A stretch of DNA of 64,000 nt from Luidia sarsii (lineage: Eukaryota > Echinodermata > Asteroidea > Paxillosida > Luidiidae), in NCBI GenBank assembly GCA_949987565.1, contig OX465120.1, positions 11,517,080 through 11,581,079 on the forward strand, read 5' to 3'. The first letter of the stretch is position 1. Each line of letters begins with the position of its first letter. The translations under genes were made by a program, and so were the position numbers. The notes beneath the pieces are model-generated. The model was given only the letters and a program-made list of their open reading frames with translations. It searched no databases and was not told the DNA's origin. Positions 25,740 through 37,041 of the stretch are shown in pieces.

Positions 25740-25860
25740 TATAGTTCTTTGGTTCCCTTTCGAACCAGACACACTCGTAGTAGAGAAGAGATATCTTAAG
25801 ATGGTGTCACCACAAACCACCTTTAACTGGCTACCCTGACCTTGACTTGTAATCTCATGT
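25740..25860 (+). repeat. Copy of the second dispersed family (GAGTTACCGGC type)
   Basis: CCCTTTCGAACCAGACACAC, AGAAGAGATATC and GGTGTCACCACAAAC align with the 4690-4870 copy in order and spacing. Confidence 0.5.
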
Positions 25861-26244
25861 GTATTGTCACAGAGCCCTTCCTGTCAACTTGGGGAATGGT
25901 ATAGGGTCACGAAGGGTCAGAGCTGCAGGTATTTTCACCCCGCTTTTCAAGCTGTGCATCTGGTCATGCTTGTTGTTTGTGAAAGTGATGGTGTTTGTCT
26001 GTATAGTGACACCACCCTTTTATTGACCTGAGGGACAAGAAATGTCAAATATTCAAAAAAACGCTTATCATGTTTGCTGCTATATTGCATCAGGAAACGG
26101 TTGTTTTGACCAATATTGATATTCCCTGGACCGTAGGAATCAGGTGCTCTTGAAGTGCTATGCATTTGCTTCAAGAAATCCGGGGAAAAAAGGTACTGTC
26201 AAGTGTCTATGCCAAACTGAAACTGTTGCCTCATTGGAAATCTA

Positions 26245-26335
26245 AGAAGAAATAATGTACCGGTATGCAAAACCAGAGGTTTCTGGTTCAAGTCCCGGTC
26301 CAGTGAAAGTTTTCTTTGCCATTTTTCAGATAGTT
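26245..26335 (+). repeat. SINE 3' half
   Basis: ACCAGAGGTTTCTGGTTCAAGTCC contains a perfect B box at 26285-26295, followed by the family tail CGGTCCAGTGAAAG and TTTGCCATTTTTCA. No A box is seen. Confidence 0.6.
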
Positions 26336-27719
26336 TTCCTATTATTTGTTTGAAAAAATAATTCACATGGCCTCCAAGGAAGGTCCTGAACCATGACATT
26401 TGTATTTTGGTCTTTTGAATCAGCAGTTTTCTATTTGGGCAGAGAATTAGAAGCGACTATAATTTCTGTGGCATACATACGTGGCAGGAATTCTGGCTAG
26501 CTTGCTGGGGGATTTTGTCAGTAGTCGTCCTGCCGATGACAATGTTGTAATGTAGAGGGACGACAAAGCCGCACTTCTGCAGAGAGTGGACTGTGGCCAG
26601 GTTGGCTGTGTTGCAATGTTAAGAGCCGCTGAATTTGTCTGCATTTGCCATCAGAAACCCCAGTTTAGCAGAATGTTGTATAGTGGCCTTCAATCACACT
26701 GGCATTATCCACACTTTGAAGAGGGCCATTAACGGTCCGTGTCCCACCATTTTACGAAACCTAGACATCTGTGTAGCGAAAGTTACCAGCAGACTACAAG
26801 ACTGGTAGCTCATTGCTATGAATGCATTTTGGGATAGGCAATTTTGTGTTCACACCACTGTGTGGAAACAAGTCAGAAGTATTTTGAATTGCGTTTTGTG
26901 TTTCAAACATTGGAAGTGACATTTAGAAATTGACTGTTCTTGTGCAAGGTACAACCTGGGACAAACCCTGTGTAGATTTACATCCATTTTAAGGGGCGTT
27001 CTCTCTTCTGAGTATCGGTTCACTTGTATTTAAAAAAGGGAAATCCATATCTATGTGTATACTTGCAAAGGACGATGTTTGTTACATTATTTTGCAAATG
27101 ATGTGAAAATGGTCTCTGGGTTGCATTCTGAGAATCGATGAGAATTTTCAATTCTAGCAGGACCTTTCTTTAAGGCAGAGAATTTTCAATTGATGAAATG
27201 TTTCTCATTTCAGCTGATTAGAAATTACAAAGGACTTGTTTACACACAGCTTAACTTTTTCTTTTCTCCCTTTCGGTTGTGTTTCCAGGGAAGGGGTTTT
27301 GCAAAAAAAAAACCGAAAGAAGTAAATATACCAAAAAAAAAAATGAAAAAAAATTACAAGAAAAAACCTTAAAATTGAAAACTTTGGAACCAGAGACAGG
27401 AGTTTCGGACGTTTCCATTGCTAATTTCTTTTTTGTTGTTTGTAAATTCTTAATATAATAAACATAAGTACGCTAGAGAAGTGGTGATGTGTCTTTTTAT
27501 GTGAACTGTCTGATATTTATCCCCCACACCCCAAAGAGGAATTGACTGATAATTTATCCTTTTTGAGAAAGATCTTAATAGAATGGAAATTTGAGGCCCT
27601 CTCAATCCTAATTCGAGTCCAACTTGACTCACATTTTTCTGACCTGTACTTGCCGACTAGTTGACTCGGACACAGCAATGCTGACTCAAACCTCACCCTA
27701 CTGACTTGGCTAGATGGCT

Positions 27720-28390
27720 CATATGGGGCTTGCTGACTCAGATGAGTCAATCTGCCTTGGGCTCATGGTGGCTGACTTATTACTTGCACTTGCTGACTCA
27801 GACAAGCTTATTGACTCAGACTTATCCTTGCTGACTCAGACTTATGCTTGCTGACTCAGACAAGCTTATTGACTCAGACTTATGCTCGCTGACTCAGACA
27901 AGCTTATTGACTCAGACTTATCCTTGCTGACTCAGACAAGCTTATTGACTCAGACTTATCCTTGCTGACTCAGACAAGCTTATTGACTCAGACTTATCCT
28001 TGCTGACTCAGACTTATGCTTGCTGACTCAGACAAGCTTATTGACTCGGACTTATCCTTGCTGACTCAGACAAGCTTATTGACTCAGACTTATCCTTGCT
28101 GACTCAGACAAGCTTATTTACTCAGACTTATCCTTGCTGACTCAGACAAGCTTATTGACTCAGACTTATCCTTGCTGACTCAGACTTATGCTTGCTGACT
28201 CAGACAAGCTTATTGACTCAGACTTATCCTTGCTGACTCAGACAAGCTTATTGACTCAGACTTATCCTTGCTGACCCAGACTCATGTTTGCTGACGCAAA
28301 ACTAATGCTTGCTGACCCAGACTCATGCTTGCTGACTCAGACTCATGCTTGCTGACCCAGACTCATGCTTGCTGACTCAGACTATGGTGT
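27720..28390 (+). repeat. 38-bp array of TGCTGACTCAGACAAGC units
   Basis: Two alternating sub-units, TTGCTGACTCAGACAAGC and TTATTGACTCAGACTTATCC, repeat for about 650 bp. TGACTCA is the AP-1 core and TGCTGACTCAG extends it to a MARE-like site, so the array holds dozens of potential bZIP sites. Degenerate copies start near 27613. Confidence 0.9.
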
Positions 28391-29219
28391 TGGGCTGGTT
28401 CTTCACCAGAGTGAGGGGATAAGCTCCCTCTACCTCCCTAGCTATCTATCCTCTATCCTCTATCTATCCTCTCATCCACCTCATCCCTCCCCGTAGTTTG
28501 GTCTAAAGGCGCCTACCCCCTGGAATTGTCATAACATCAATGATGTTGATTTGGGGTACATACACACAGATCCCCATTTTGACGGGAAAGGCGCATCCCC
28601 GCACTGCGGTACGGGTGCAGGCTTGGGGTTCTGACTTTACTTTCCTTTTCATCTCTGTAAATGGGCTACCGATGAAGCTGTAACTCGGTACTACCTGCCT
28701 CAGCTCCGGGTAGTGGGAGCCCGATAGCCCTGTAAGGCAATCCCCTAGTGCTGGTGACACAAACAAAACACTTGGGTAGTGAGAGCCCATTAGCCCAGTA
28801 AGGCAATCCCCTAGTGATGGTGTTAGGATAAATAGGTTTCTGTTCGAAATGTCGAGTTCCTCCGGTTCTTTTCAGAACCACACTTACTCACAAAAGAGAA
28901 TTTACATGGTGTCTCCGCAAACCTATTTATCCTGATATTCTCACCATGCAAACCTTCAAATCTCATTAGTGATGGTGTTGCAAACAAAAACACCCCCAAT
29001 TATGGGAAAAATAAATACATATGTCTACTTTAAAAGCTACATACCGCATCGCTCGTCGCGCGGGTAACCAAGGAGCGCGTCTCTCAGTGAGACGCCAGGC
29101 TGTGGTCGAAAAATATGTTACTGGCTGTGACAGGTTGTCTCTGTCCTCCAAAAAAATCCATCAAGTCACACGAAACAATGTCTTCGGACCGAAGTTTCTC
29201 TAACAAGTCAAGCTCAATC
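28390..29219. other. Non-coding stretch with short duplications
   Basis: Contains a TATCTATCCTC microsatellite (28440-28480) and a roughly 80-bp two-copy repeat with GTAAGGCAATCCCCTAGTG (ends near 28751 and 28816). A copy of the second dispersed family is at 28835-28975. No gene is seen. Confidence 0.5.
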
Positions 29220-29665
29220 TAAAATTTAGTGGGCCTGACGTTTCGATCCTAGCAGGACCTTTCTCAAATGCAGAGTGACAAGGACAAAACAGATACATGT
29301 ACACGAAGGCAGGGGGAGAGAGTGAATAGGACACGGATGAGAAACAAAGGACAAAGAGTGAAGCTGGTAGGGAGAGATCAAAGGGAAGAGCAAGGGGTAG
29401 GGTAGGGATTAGTGAGAGGAGGGGGAAAGATCAAAGAGAAGGGCAAGGAGTGGGGTAGGGATTAGTGACAATAGGGGGAAAGATCAAAGAGAGAAGTGTG
29501 AAAGACTGAACACAAAAGAAGGATTATCAGAAAGCTGCATGGTGTTAGTCATTACCCTCCTGGATGTTGAGACCATGTGGTTGAATAGTCCGAAGACGCT
29601 TCATCCACATTTTCTCACGGCTAAGACGGACAGCATTACTACGGTGACCAAGTGATTCTATGACC
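29220..29665 (-). pseudogene. Penelope-like element: C-terminal coding tail plus 3' region
   Basis: On the minus strand about 40 codons (29665 to 29545) read IESLGHRSNAVRL then REKMWMKRLRTIQPHGLN and stop. The R-x-RE-x-x-W-x-x-x-L-x-T-x-x-P-x-GLN ending is typical of Penelope-like proteins after their GIY-YIG endonuclease. The stop is followed directly by the dispersed 3' sequence ending in the GATCGAAACGTCAGG box. The rest of the ORF is missing, cut off at about 29665 by another retroelement fragment. Confidence 0.7.
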
Positions 29666-30237
29666 AGTACAAAGCGAACAAATGCTGTTAAATTTGTTAA
29701 CATCAACATATCAACACTCAATATACGAACCCTATCATGCGACATTAAATTTGCAAATTCTATCCAAGAAGCAAAAAAACTAAATCTTGATGTTCTTGCC
29801 TTACAAGAAGTCCGTCGTTGTGGGTTTATCACATCTTGTAGAGCTTATCGTAAAACTGCATCAATCTTTGACACAGATCACTACATGGTAACAATGCATT
29901 GAAATATCCTACATCAAACAAGAAGCTTTTCCTATCGTTCTCTATAAAGCAAACTCCTAAGCCAAAGTTAAATGTATCTCTTTTGCGCGACAATAAAGAC
30001 GCTGCTAAGCTTAATTCAGATCAGCTAGACTCAAAACTGGGGTTAGAAGATATTCCAAATGACTTGGAACAAATAGCAGATGATATAACGGTAGCGATAC
30101 AAGATTCGCTAGAAGATGTTTGTCCAAAAATCATCCCTGTTAAATCTTCTGAACCCTGGCAAGATCAAGAACTGCAAAATGTAATGAGTAAGCTGCATAA
30201 ACATCCAAAAAATAGGGCCCTTCACGTGAGGACGTGA
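29660..30237 (+). pseudogene. Non-LTR retrotransposon fragment, endonuclease N-terminus and linker
   Basis: The first frame (to 29900) encodes ISTLNIRTL...IQEAKKLNLDVLALQEVRR, the opening of an apurinic-type endonuclease of RTE/CR1-like LINEs. It skips to FDTDHYMV near 29880 and changes frame to a linker-like LSFSIKQTPKPKLN...PWQDQELQNVMSKLH segment ending at 30237. The catalytic middle and the reverse transcriptase are absent. Confidence 0.7.
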
Positions 30238-30239
30238 GT

Positions 30240-31246
30240 TTGGTGACTCACTCAGCCCTGTTTTGTACTACTGCATTATTTTTTAATCACCTCTTGCTAG
30301 TTGTAGCTAATGCTATTTAAGTGCCATTGAGCAAAATCATCAATCGCCACTGAAAAGTAACCATAGAGCTCTATTTATAGAGCTCTATGGGGGTAACCCT
30401 GGTCTAATCAGGGAAAGCTTATTGAACACAACAACCTACTATACTAATGTATAACAACAGATCAGAAAGAAATATTTGACAGGTGACACGCAATACTAAA
30501 ATATCTTGTTTTATTTAAGTTCAAACATTTCAAATGTTTAAAACAAATTTAATTGAGGCCACTGAGGATGGCAAGTTTAAAACTATATAATTAGACTCAA
30601 ATTACAGGTAATTAAAGATTTCCACTCAGATCTCCAAAGCTGCTCATTTAATAGGGGTTAAATTAAGTTTCCTTTCTTGGTCAAAAATAAAGTTTTAATT
30701 AAAAAAAGCTGCATCAACTCTGTGTGATCCCCCAGCTACTGTGGCCGGGTTTTCAACGTACTGTTTGTCTTTAATGAAAGGGGCTCGATATATCTGCAGA
30801 AATACAACAGTTTAAAGTGAACTGCTCATGACTGGTGCCCCAACCCCAGCCAAGATAGCTGCAATTAATGAGCACAGTGTTAACAACATAGTGGGTAGGG
30901 CAAACAAATCCTCACTGAATCACATTCTCACTGATGCAAATCGCTGACATTATGAACATTCATCTATGCCTTTCAAGAAAAGGTCCTGCTATGATCGAAA
31001 CATCAGACCCTCTCAATGTTTGACACATACAAACAAACTTAATTTGGATCGCACGTCATGTTACAAGTATACCGTAAGTCAGTATAAAGCAGTTTGCAGC
31101 ATTTTCGTATGGCTTGGGCCAAACCATATCTCAGTTGAAAGCTGAAGATTTAGGTGTAAAAAAAACCACCATGACACCAGCAGAGAAGTCCACTCAGGAA
31201 AACCCAGGGTTCAATGACCTATCCCCTAGGGTTGGGGTCAGGGGGG
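30240..31246. other. FANCE 3' flank
   Basis: Beyond the FANCE stop I see no gene. There is a short hairpin (CCATAGAGCTCTA/TAGAGCTCTATGG, about 30361-30390) and a Penelope 3' box scrap at 30974-31022. A minus-strand AATAAA at 30515-30510 could end FANCE transcripts. Confidence 0.35.
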
Positions 31247-34200
31247 TCAGTGAACTTTGACCCGCTTGAGAGCCGACTGGAGCGTCCTTTTCAGAAAGGT
31301 GGTGTTATCGTCGACCAATCGCTGCAGCTGAGTAGCACCCTCTCTGGATACCTACGTCAAAGACACAAGGAAGTGTTTCAAAAATATATAAAAAACCGCA
31401 GTATTTCTGTGACCGTTGTAGAAGTGTTTGTTGGCTGAAAGAAAAGGCTGTAATAACAACTTGCCCGTACCAGTATACGGCTGAGCATTTTTATAAATAG
31501 TATTGCACAAAATACCAGTTAATGGTAGTGTACCCAAGATACGGTAACCTGTGTGTTCGGTGCTTGTATCTATGGCATTAGGCTGCACACCATCACCATC
31601 ACATTCAGTTGGCAGTTATGTGAAGGTTGAAATATTTGGGTTATTGGTATTATCATTACTGATACTATTATTACATTAGACTAAATTTCCTTGACTTTAC
31701 ATGAGACGTCTCCTGTGCGTGATTATCTGCTTGATTTCTGTGTTACCCCCGCTTCTAAAAATGTGGGCTTTCTTTCCGTCGGGAGAGTTGATGGGAAGTG
31801 GGTTGTAACAGAGGAAATTTGAGCGGTCCGCACCTGCTTGGAGAACCGGTTGATGACGTTCAGGAGGAGCTTGGCAAACTTGGGGCACGAGCTCTGGCCG
31901 GTGCCGTGGGTCCCTAGCCCCACGAGGTATGTCTCCAGTGTGTCCTGATCCAACTCCAACTATGGATGGGAACATGAAAGAGAAGTTGAATCATGTCCAA
32001 GCTGCCAATCGGCCAATTTTCAAAACCTTTCTTTTCATCATTTCATTTTATTTCTTTGATGACTATCCTGTCTGTGGGGTCCATGTGGGCGATGCCAGAT
32101 ATTTTGGCATCTTCTTCTACGGTCTCCCACCACACTACAATTTCTACATCAAAATGATCAAATGTCAAATTCACTTTGCGGTTGCCAACGCTATTTTCTT
32201 CTTTTCGTACCAAAACCCGTCTTCAAATCTTCAAATCCTCTCTCACCTTACAACCCATTAGTACTTGGAGCAAGCCTGTCAAATCCTCCGACCAAACCAA
32301 TGTCCTGTTTGACAGAATCTTGCTGCAGTGAGTGAAAAAGAAGACAATTAAAAAAAAAACACCACCCAATACCGATGCATTCATCTTAAAGTGTTTGCTG
32401 AACTTATTTAGCCGAATTTACTCAAACAAAGGCAAGGTTTATTGACTGGGAAACTGATTAGGAAGACGGCCATCTCAAGGCTGGATAAGACTTGAAGATT
32501 TGCATGGTGGAAATACTAAAGTGCATGGAAGGTTTGCGGTGATACCATGTAGCAATTCTCTTTCGAGAAGGAGTGTGGGTCTGAAAAAAATGCCGGTAAC
32601 TCAACGTTTCGGGTAGCGTGTACTCTGCCCATCATCAGGAGACTAACGGCTGGGTAGCTCAGTGCTGGTTTAAAATCAGCAAATACAGAACATGTATACC
32701 AACAAAGCAATTGAATCTAAAATTATAGATTTTCAAATTATTTCGCAGCCCGCCACTTTTAGTCACCCCGACTTCTCACGCTCAAACCGCACGGACACCA
32801 CCCACGAACGCTGCACTCGGAACGGGATCGCAAACACAAACAGCCAAGAACGCGCGCGCGCCCGAACTCGACCCTTGACTACTTCGGGAAGGCCATCATC
32901 CATGGGGCTGGATAGCTCACATGGTAAGAGCTTGGACACGCGGGCTATGCGGCAGCATGTCTCTGGTCTCTAAGTTGGCCACCAACCTCACAAGATAGGC
33001 CCGGGTCTCATTCGTCCGCGCCTCCCTGGCCACTTTGGCGGCCAGGTCGTACTGATGGGGGCTGGGCATGGCCGACGGGCCGCCTGCCGCGGTCAGGCCT
33101 GGCAGTAGGGCGCCCTCTATAGTCGGCTTGGGGAAAGCGTTGGCGAGGGTGAGGATAGCATCGACGAGGTTTCGCGGAGCTGTCTGGGTCAGGTCTCGGA
33201 TCTGTACAATGAGCCAAACAAAAACACAAACATACATTGAATACATCTTCCATTTATGAGTACGAATATATACAAAAATGTTGCAAACTGCTTACTGACT
33301 AAAATTACCAAAATGCAAATTTAAAAATTTAGTGGTCCTGACGTTTCGATCCTAGCAGGACCTTTCTCAAAGGCAGAGAAAGACTCTGCCTTTGAGAAAT
33401 TTTTAGATTAATATTAGTACCGAGTACATGGCCATGAGAGCCAGTACAAGTCCTTCGCCATTACAATGAGTTCAAGTACTTGGCCAGAAGAATGAATACG
33501 TGTACTGACTGCTGATGTTTGCCGATCTTCCCAACGGTGTACTGGGCCCAAGTTTAAGCCAATCTTGGCGCAAGAGGGGCTCTATGAAATTGGGCCCTGG
33601 TGGTAGTGACGCACCTTTTTGGCAAACAGTCTTTGTGCCAGCACCACGGCACTGGCGTGGCTAAGCTCCAAGGAGAAGCTGGCCAGCTGGGGAACCAGGG
33701 CTGCCAAGCTGGAGGCTGGTACGGAGTCTAACTCCAGGACGTCGCAAGCCGCTTCCAGCTGGAAAGTGACAGAAAGGAAACCCAGTGGTAGTCTCCGATT
33801 CAGGCCACCAACAGTTTCTTAAGAATTGCTGCTGGCAATGAGCTTTGGAATCTCACAGAGAAATAAAATGATATACAAAAATGTTGCAAACTGCTTACTA
33901 ACTAAAATTACCAAAATGCAAATCTCAAAATTTAGTGGGCCTGACGTTTCGATCCTAGCAGGACCTTAAAAAAAAATCAGCTATCTCTTGAAGATATCTA
34001 AAGACGGAATTTGATGGAGTGAAGCTGGGAGTTTATTCCAAATGGCTGGTGCTGCCCTGGCAAAGGCACGCTGAACGTAGCGGATAGTTCTCACTCTCGG
34101 TTCCACTAGCAAATATGAGATCTGAGAACCCGCCCTATTTGCTTAAGGAAGATAGGGTCCCAAAGCTCATGCAAGATTTTGAAAACAAGAAGACAAATAT

Positions 34201-36979
34201 CAATGTTACAAACTGCTTACTGACTTAAATAGCAAGTAGGAACGTCCTGTTCAGAGAGAAATTGTCCACCCTTTGAATTGATTTACAAATTTCACACCGC
34301 TTTGTCTGAAAGGTAACATTCATGAGGATGTGAACTAGATGTGGCTCGATTTAAAACAATAAATGGCGGCTTGAAGTTTAATGAATGAATCGTTTTACTT
34401 GATCAATTGGAGAGTCCAGGATGACTTGGAGCTGGTTTGGATGGCCAAGATCTCCGGCTAGGATGGAAGCCTTGAGAGATGATAAGGTATCCTGGAAGGC
34501 AAACATAAAGATTAACTGATTGATCAATTGGTGATTGACTGTTTGATTGATTGACTAACTACCGTGATTAGGTGATTGATGACTGACTACATGTAATTGC
34601 ATGATTAGGTGATTGATGACGGATTAATCACTTAATTGCTTTAAAAACAATTCATTGAAAAAGTGGTGAAATTAACTGACGAATTGATTTGGTGGATTGA
34701 CCAAATTATGAGCGATTGATTGACTGAGTGACCAACGAATCAGTCAGTCAATTGATCAATTGTATGACAAACTGCCAAGGAATAGTGACCATTGCTGCTG
34801 AGACATTCTAGCGGCTAATTAAAAGGAGGTCATGATCTCACCATGGTGACCGCATCCAGGGCGACCCCCTCACCGGAGTGCCCCTGCCTCCTCTCTCCCT
34901 CTACTCCTCCTCTCGCTGGCCCTTCCTCTGCCTCAGTGGCCTTGGCCCGGTCTCTGGGCGACTGGGTCGAGGCCGAGCTCACGCCTCTGGAGGATGTTTG
35001 CAGCGCCTCTTCAGACTCCATGGGGCAAGGCGGAAGAACCTCACTGAGTGGGCTCTCTAGTGGTGTACTCTCCTCCGACTTGGTCTCCGGCCCCTCTGCT
35101 TGGTGCTTCCGGCCGGCCTGCTGACCTGAGGAGGGCAGGAGTCCCTCAAGAGGTTTGGGATCGGTCGGGAAGTAGACACCGTGCTGGCACGGGCAGGGAG
35201 AGGATGCCAGGGCCTCTGCCGTCCAATCGCAGCGTGGCTCGCACGTCCCTCTGCCGGAGTCCTGGGTCTTCCTTGAGGCCATGCGCTGGCAGATGGTCAA
35301 GAAGAGTTCCCTCTGATCACCTGCCAATGGCCATGCACCTGTTGGCCCCTCCCTCATCATCAGCCCCTCCGGCTGGCCACGTGCATCTTCCCCAGGGTCT
35401 GCCCCCGTCAGCTCCGCCCCTGCGGACCCCGCCCCTGTCAGCCCCGCCCCTTCCAGCCCCGCCCTCTGGCTGTGAGAATCTTCCCCGGGCCCCACCCTGG
35501 TCGGCCCGATACCTTGCTGCCCGGCCCTTATTGACCCCGCCCCTCCTGGCCCCGCCCCTCCTGGCCCCGCCCCTCCTGGCCCCGCCCCTCCTGGCCCTGC
35601 CCCTCCTGGCCCCGCCCCTCCTGGCCCCTCCCCTCCTGGCCCCGCCCCTCCTGGCCCCGCCCCTCCTGGCCCCGCCCCTCCTGGCCCCGCCCCTCCTGGC
35701 CCCGCCCCTCCTGGCCCCGCCTTCTGGCCGCGGCACCGCGCCCGGCAGACCGCCGCCCCAATGCGGGCCAGCTGGTGCCGGGTCCACTCGTCAGACTCCC
35801 CCTGGTGTCGGCACCGCAGTGACCCCTGCAGACGATCCAGCACTCGGACGGGAATCTCGGCCAACCGGTGCCTGAGGAAGGCCACGGTGGCTCTCCGAGT
35901 GTTGCACGGCAGGCGAAGCAAGCGGGGCACACTGCAGACAGACAACACCAAGCTGATTTAACTTCTTAACTCCGTGGTGAACTCTGACAGAGCTTGTCTT
36001 ATTTCTAATGCGCCCTCTGCTGCTTGCAACAGGCACTGACTACGGTACACTGTTTTCTTGAACCTTTCGCTCTCTACAGAACACATAATGTGTACTCAGT
36101 TGTATATAAGGCTGGAGGAAGCACAATCCCTGGAGATTTCTGGCAGTTAATTGTTGAATGCTTCTGACTGGTGTCCCCCAAACCAAGCAAAGATACCTGC
36201 CTTTTTGGGAAGGCCGTCATCAAAGGGCTAGAATGCTTAGATGGTAAGAGCACTGGTATACTATAAGTTATAGTATAGAAACCTGAGAACTTCGGTTATA
36301 GTATAACCGAAGTTCTCAGGTTTCTATCACTCCCTGTCAAGTCAAAATGTCCTTGCCATTTTACTAGTTGCTTAAATATTTCCTAATCAGTTTTCCCAAA
36401 TTGCACTTTGCTTCATTTAGGAGGTTTCACGTCAACTCGGTCTGCAACCAACTCGGTCCCAGTCATCTCGGTCCGTAACCAACTCGGTCCGTAACCAACT
36501 CGGTCCGTAACCAACTCGGTCCGTAACCAACTCGGTCCATAACCAACTTGGTCCCTATGGGATAATCAATGTAACCCTAACCCTAACCCTTACCCTAACC
36601 CCAACCCTAACCTTGTGATCGTTTTGCGTCATTTTCCCATAGGGACCGAGTTGGTCATGAGCCGAGTTGGTCTTGGACCAAGTTGGTTACAGACCGAGTT
36701 GACTGACACCCACTGAGGATACAATAAGCTTACTTACAAGATGAGCTTGTTATCAACTTCTGTCGGCTCCTCCTCGCACAAGCCCTCGACGAATCCCGCC
36801 CAGTCTATGCGGTTGCCACGGTAACATGCAGCGGCTGAGGAGGGCCAGGCGAGGGCGGTCTCTGCCCTCTCAAGGAGCCAGGCGTCGGCCGCGAGGACTG
36901 GCTGGTAGCTTCTGGAGAGAGGGGCGAAGATGCCCTGCCAGTGGGGTGGGAATTTGGGGATGTAATCTTTCGCATCCAT
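31247..36979 (-). CDS. FANCE: FANCE, Fanconi anaemia core-complex subunit, complete 8-exon gene
   Basis: Exons in transcript order: 36979-36738, 35931-34842, 34491-34399, 33758-33615, 33201-32921, 32322-32247, 31959-31834, 31351-31247. All are GT-AG with matching phases; 2157 nt, 718 aa plus stop. FANCE links the core complex to FANCD2 for interstrand-crosslink repair in the nucleus. Matches to human FANCE run end to end: [15 protein letters not shown] and PRLLRLP (N-terminal part), the LQVILDSP and [14 protein letters not shown] helices, [19 protein letters not shown], the [14 protein letters not shown] helix, and the C-terminus [15 protein letters not shown]. The C-terminal helical-repeat domain is encoded by exons 3-8. 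Exon 2 encodes a long disordered linker with a Gly/Pro repeat (35530-35720), which makes the protein longer than the roughly 536-aa human one. The ATG at 36979 is the only one in frame in exon 1. Confidence 0.92.
32500..32655 (-). repeat. Second dispersed family with CTGATGA...CGAAAC core, FANCE intron 5
   Basis: On the minus strand: CTCCTGATGATGGGCAGAGT, ACACGCTACCCGAAACGTTG, AGTTACCGGC, then CAGACCCACAC and GTATCACCGCAAAC. It is the best copy of the 4690-4870 family. Confidence 0.65.
32874..32930 (+). repeat. SINE head fragment abutting FANCE exon 5
   Basis: GGGAAGGCCATCATCC then GGGCTGGATAGCTCACATGG and TAAGAG match the SINE head and A box at 21190-21240. The match stops where conserved FANCE exon 5 sequence begins. 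The exon 5 donor (32920-32915, minus) lies inside the A-box match. Confidence 0.65.
33327..33400 (-). repeat. Penelope-type 3' box fragments, FANCE intron 4
   Basis: AGTGGTCCTGACGTTTCGAT then CCTAGCAGGACCTTTCTCAAAGGCAGAG is the box in reverse. A second fragment lies at 33929-33970 in intron 3, 170 bp beyond exon 4. Confidence 0.6.
35528..35722 (-). repeat. Coding 15-bp minisatellite in FANCE exon 2
   Basis: About 13 units of CCCGCCCCTCCTGGC (plus strand) read as PGGAG repeats in the FANCE frame. The 15-bp period keeps all six frames open, so overlapping frames on both strands are artefacts. Looser copies extend to about 35395. Confidence 0.9.
36205..36255 (+). repeat. SINE head fragment, FANCE intron 1
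   Basis: GGGAAGGCCGTCATCAAAGG, GCTAGAATGCTTAGATGG and TAAGAGCACTGG follow the SINE head. The adjoining 36275-36327 hairpin replaces the B-box part. Confidence 0.55.
36275..36327 (+). repeat. Perfect palindrome, 26-bp arms around one base, FANCE intron 1
   Basis: 36275-36300 (ATAGAAACCTGAGAACTTCG...) is the exact reverse complement of 36302-36327, with a single G between them. Confidence 0.95.
36431..36703 (+). mobile_element. Inverted-repeat element with CCCTAA core, FANCE intron 1
   Basis: Outer ends GTCAACTCGGTCTG and CAGACCGAGTTGAC are exact complements. Arms are made of tandem GGTCCGTAACCAACTC units on the left and fewer complementary units on the right. The centre (36568-36616) is mostly CCCTAA/CCCCAA repeats. 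It has no coding capacity; a foldback-type non-autonomous element is the simplest reading. Confidence 0.65.
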
Positions 36980-37041
36980 TCCCGGTCAGAATGGTTCCAA
37001 CCCGCTTGGCCTATTGCAGGAAAAGGGGAAAACAAAGGGAA

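Noticed and set aside
35048..35875. 275-codon plus-strand frame rich in LLAPP
   Set aside because: It lies opposite FANCE exon 2, whose frame is supported by homology and exon phases. The 15-bp repeat opens all frames.
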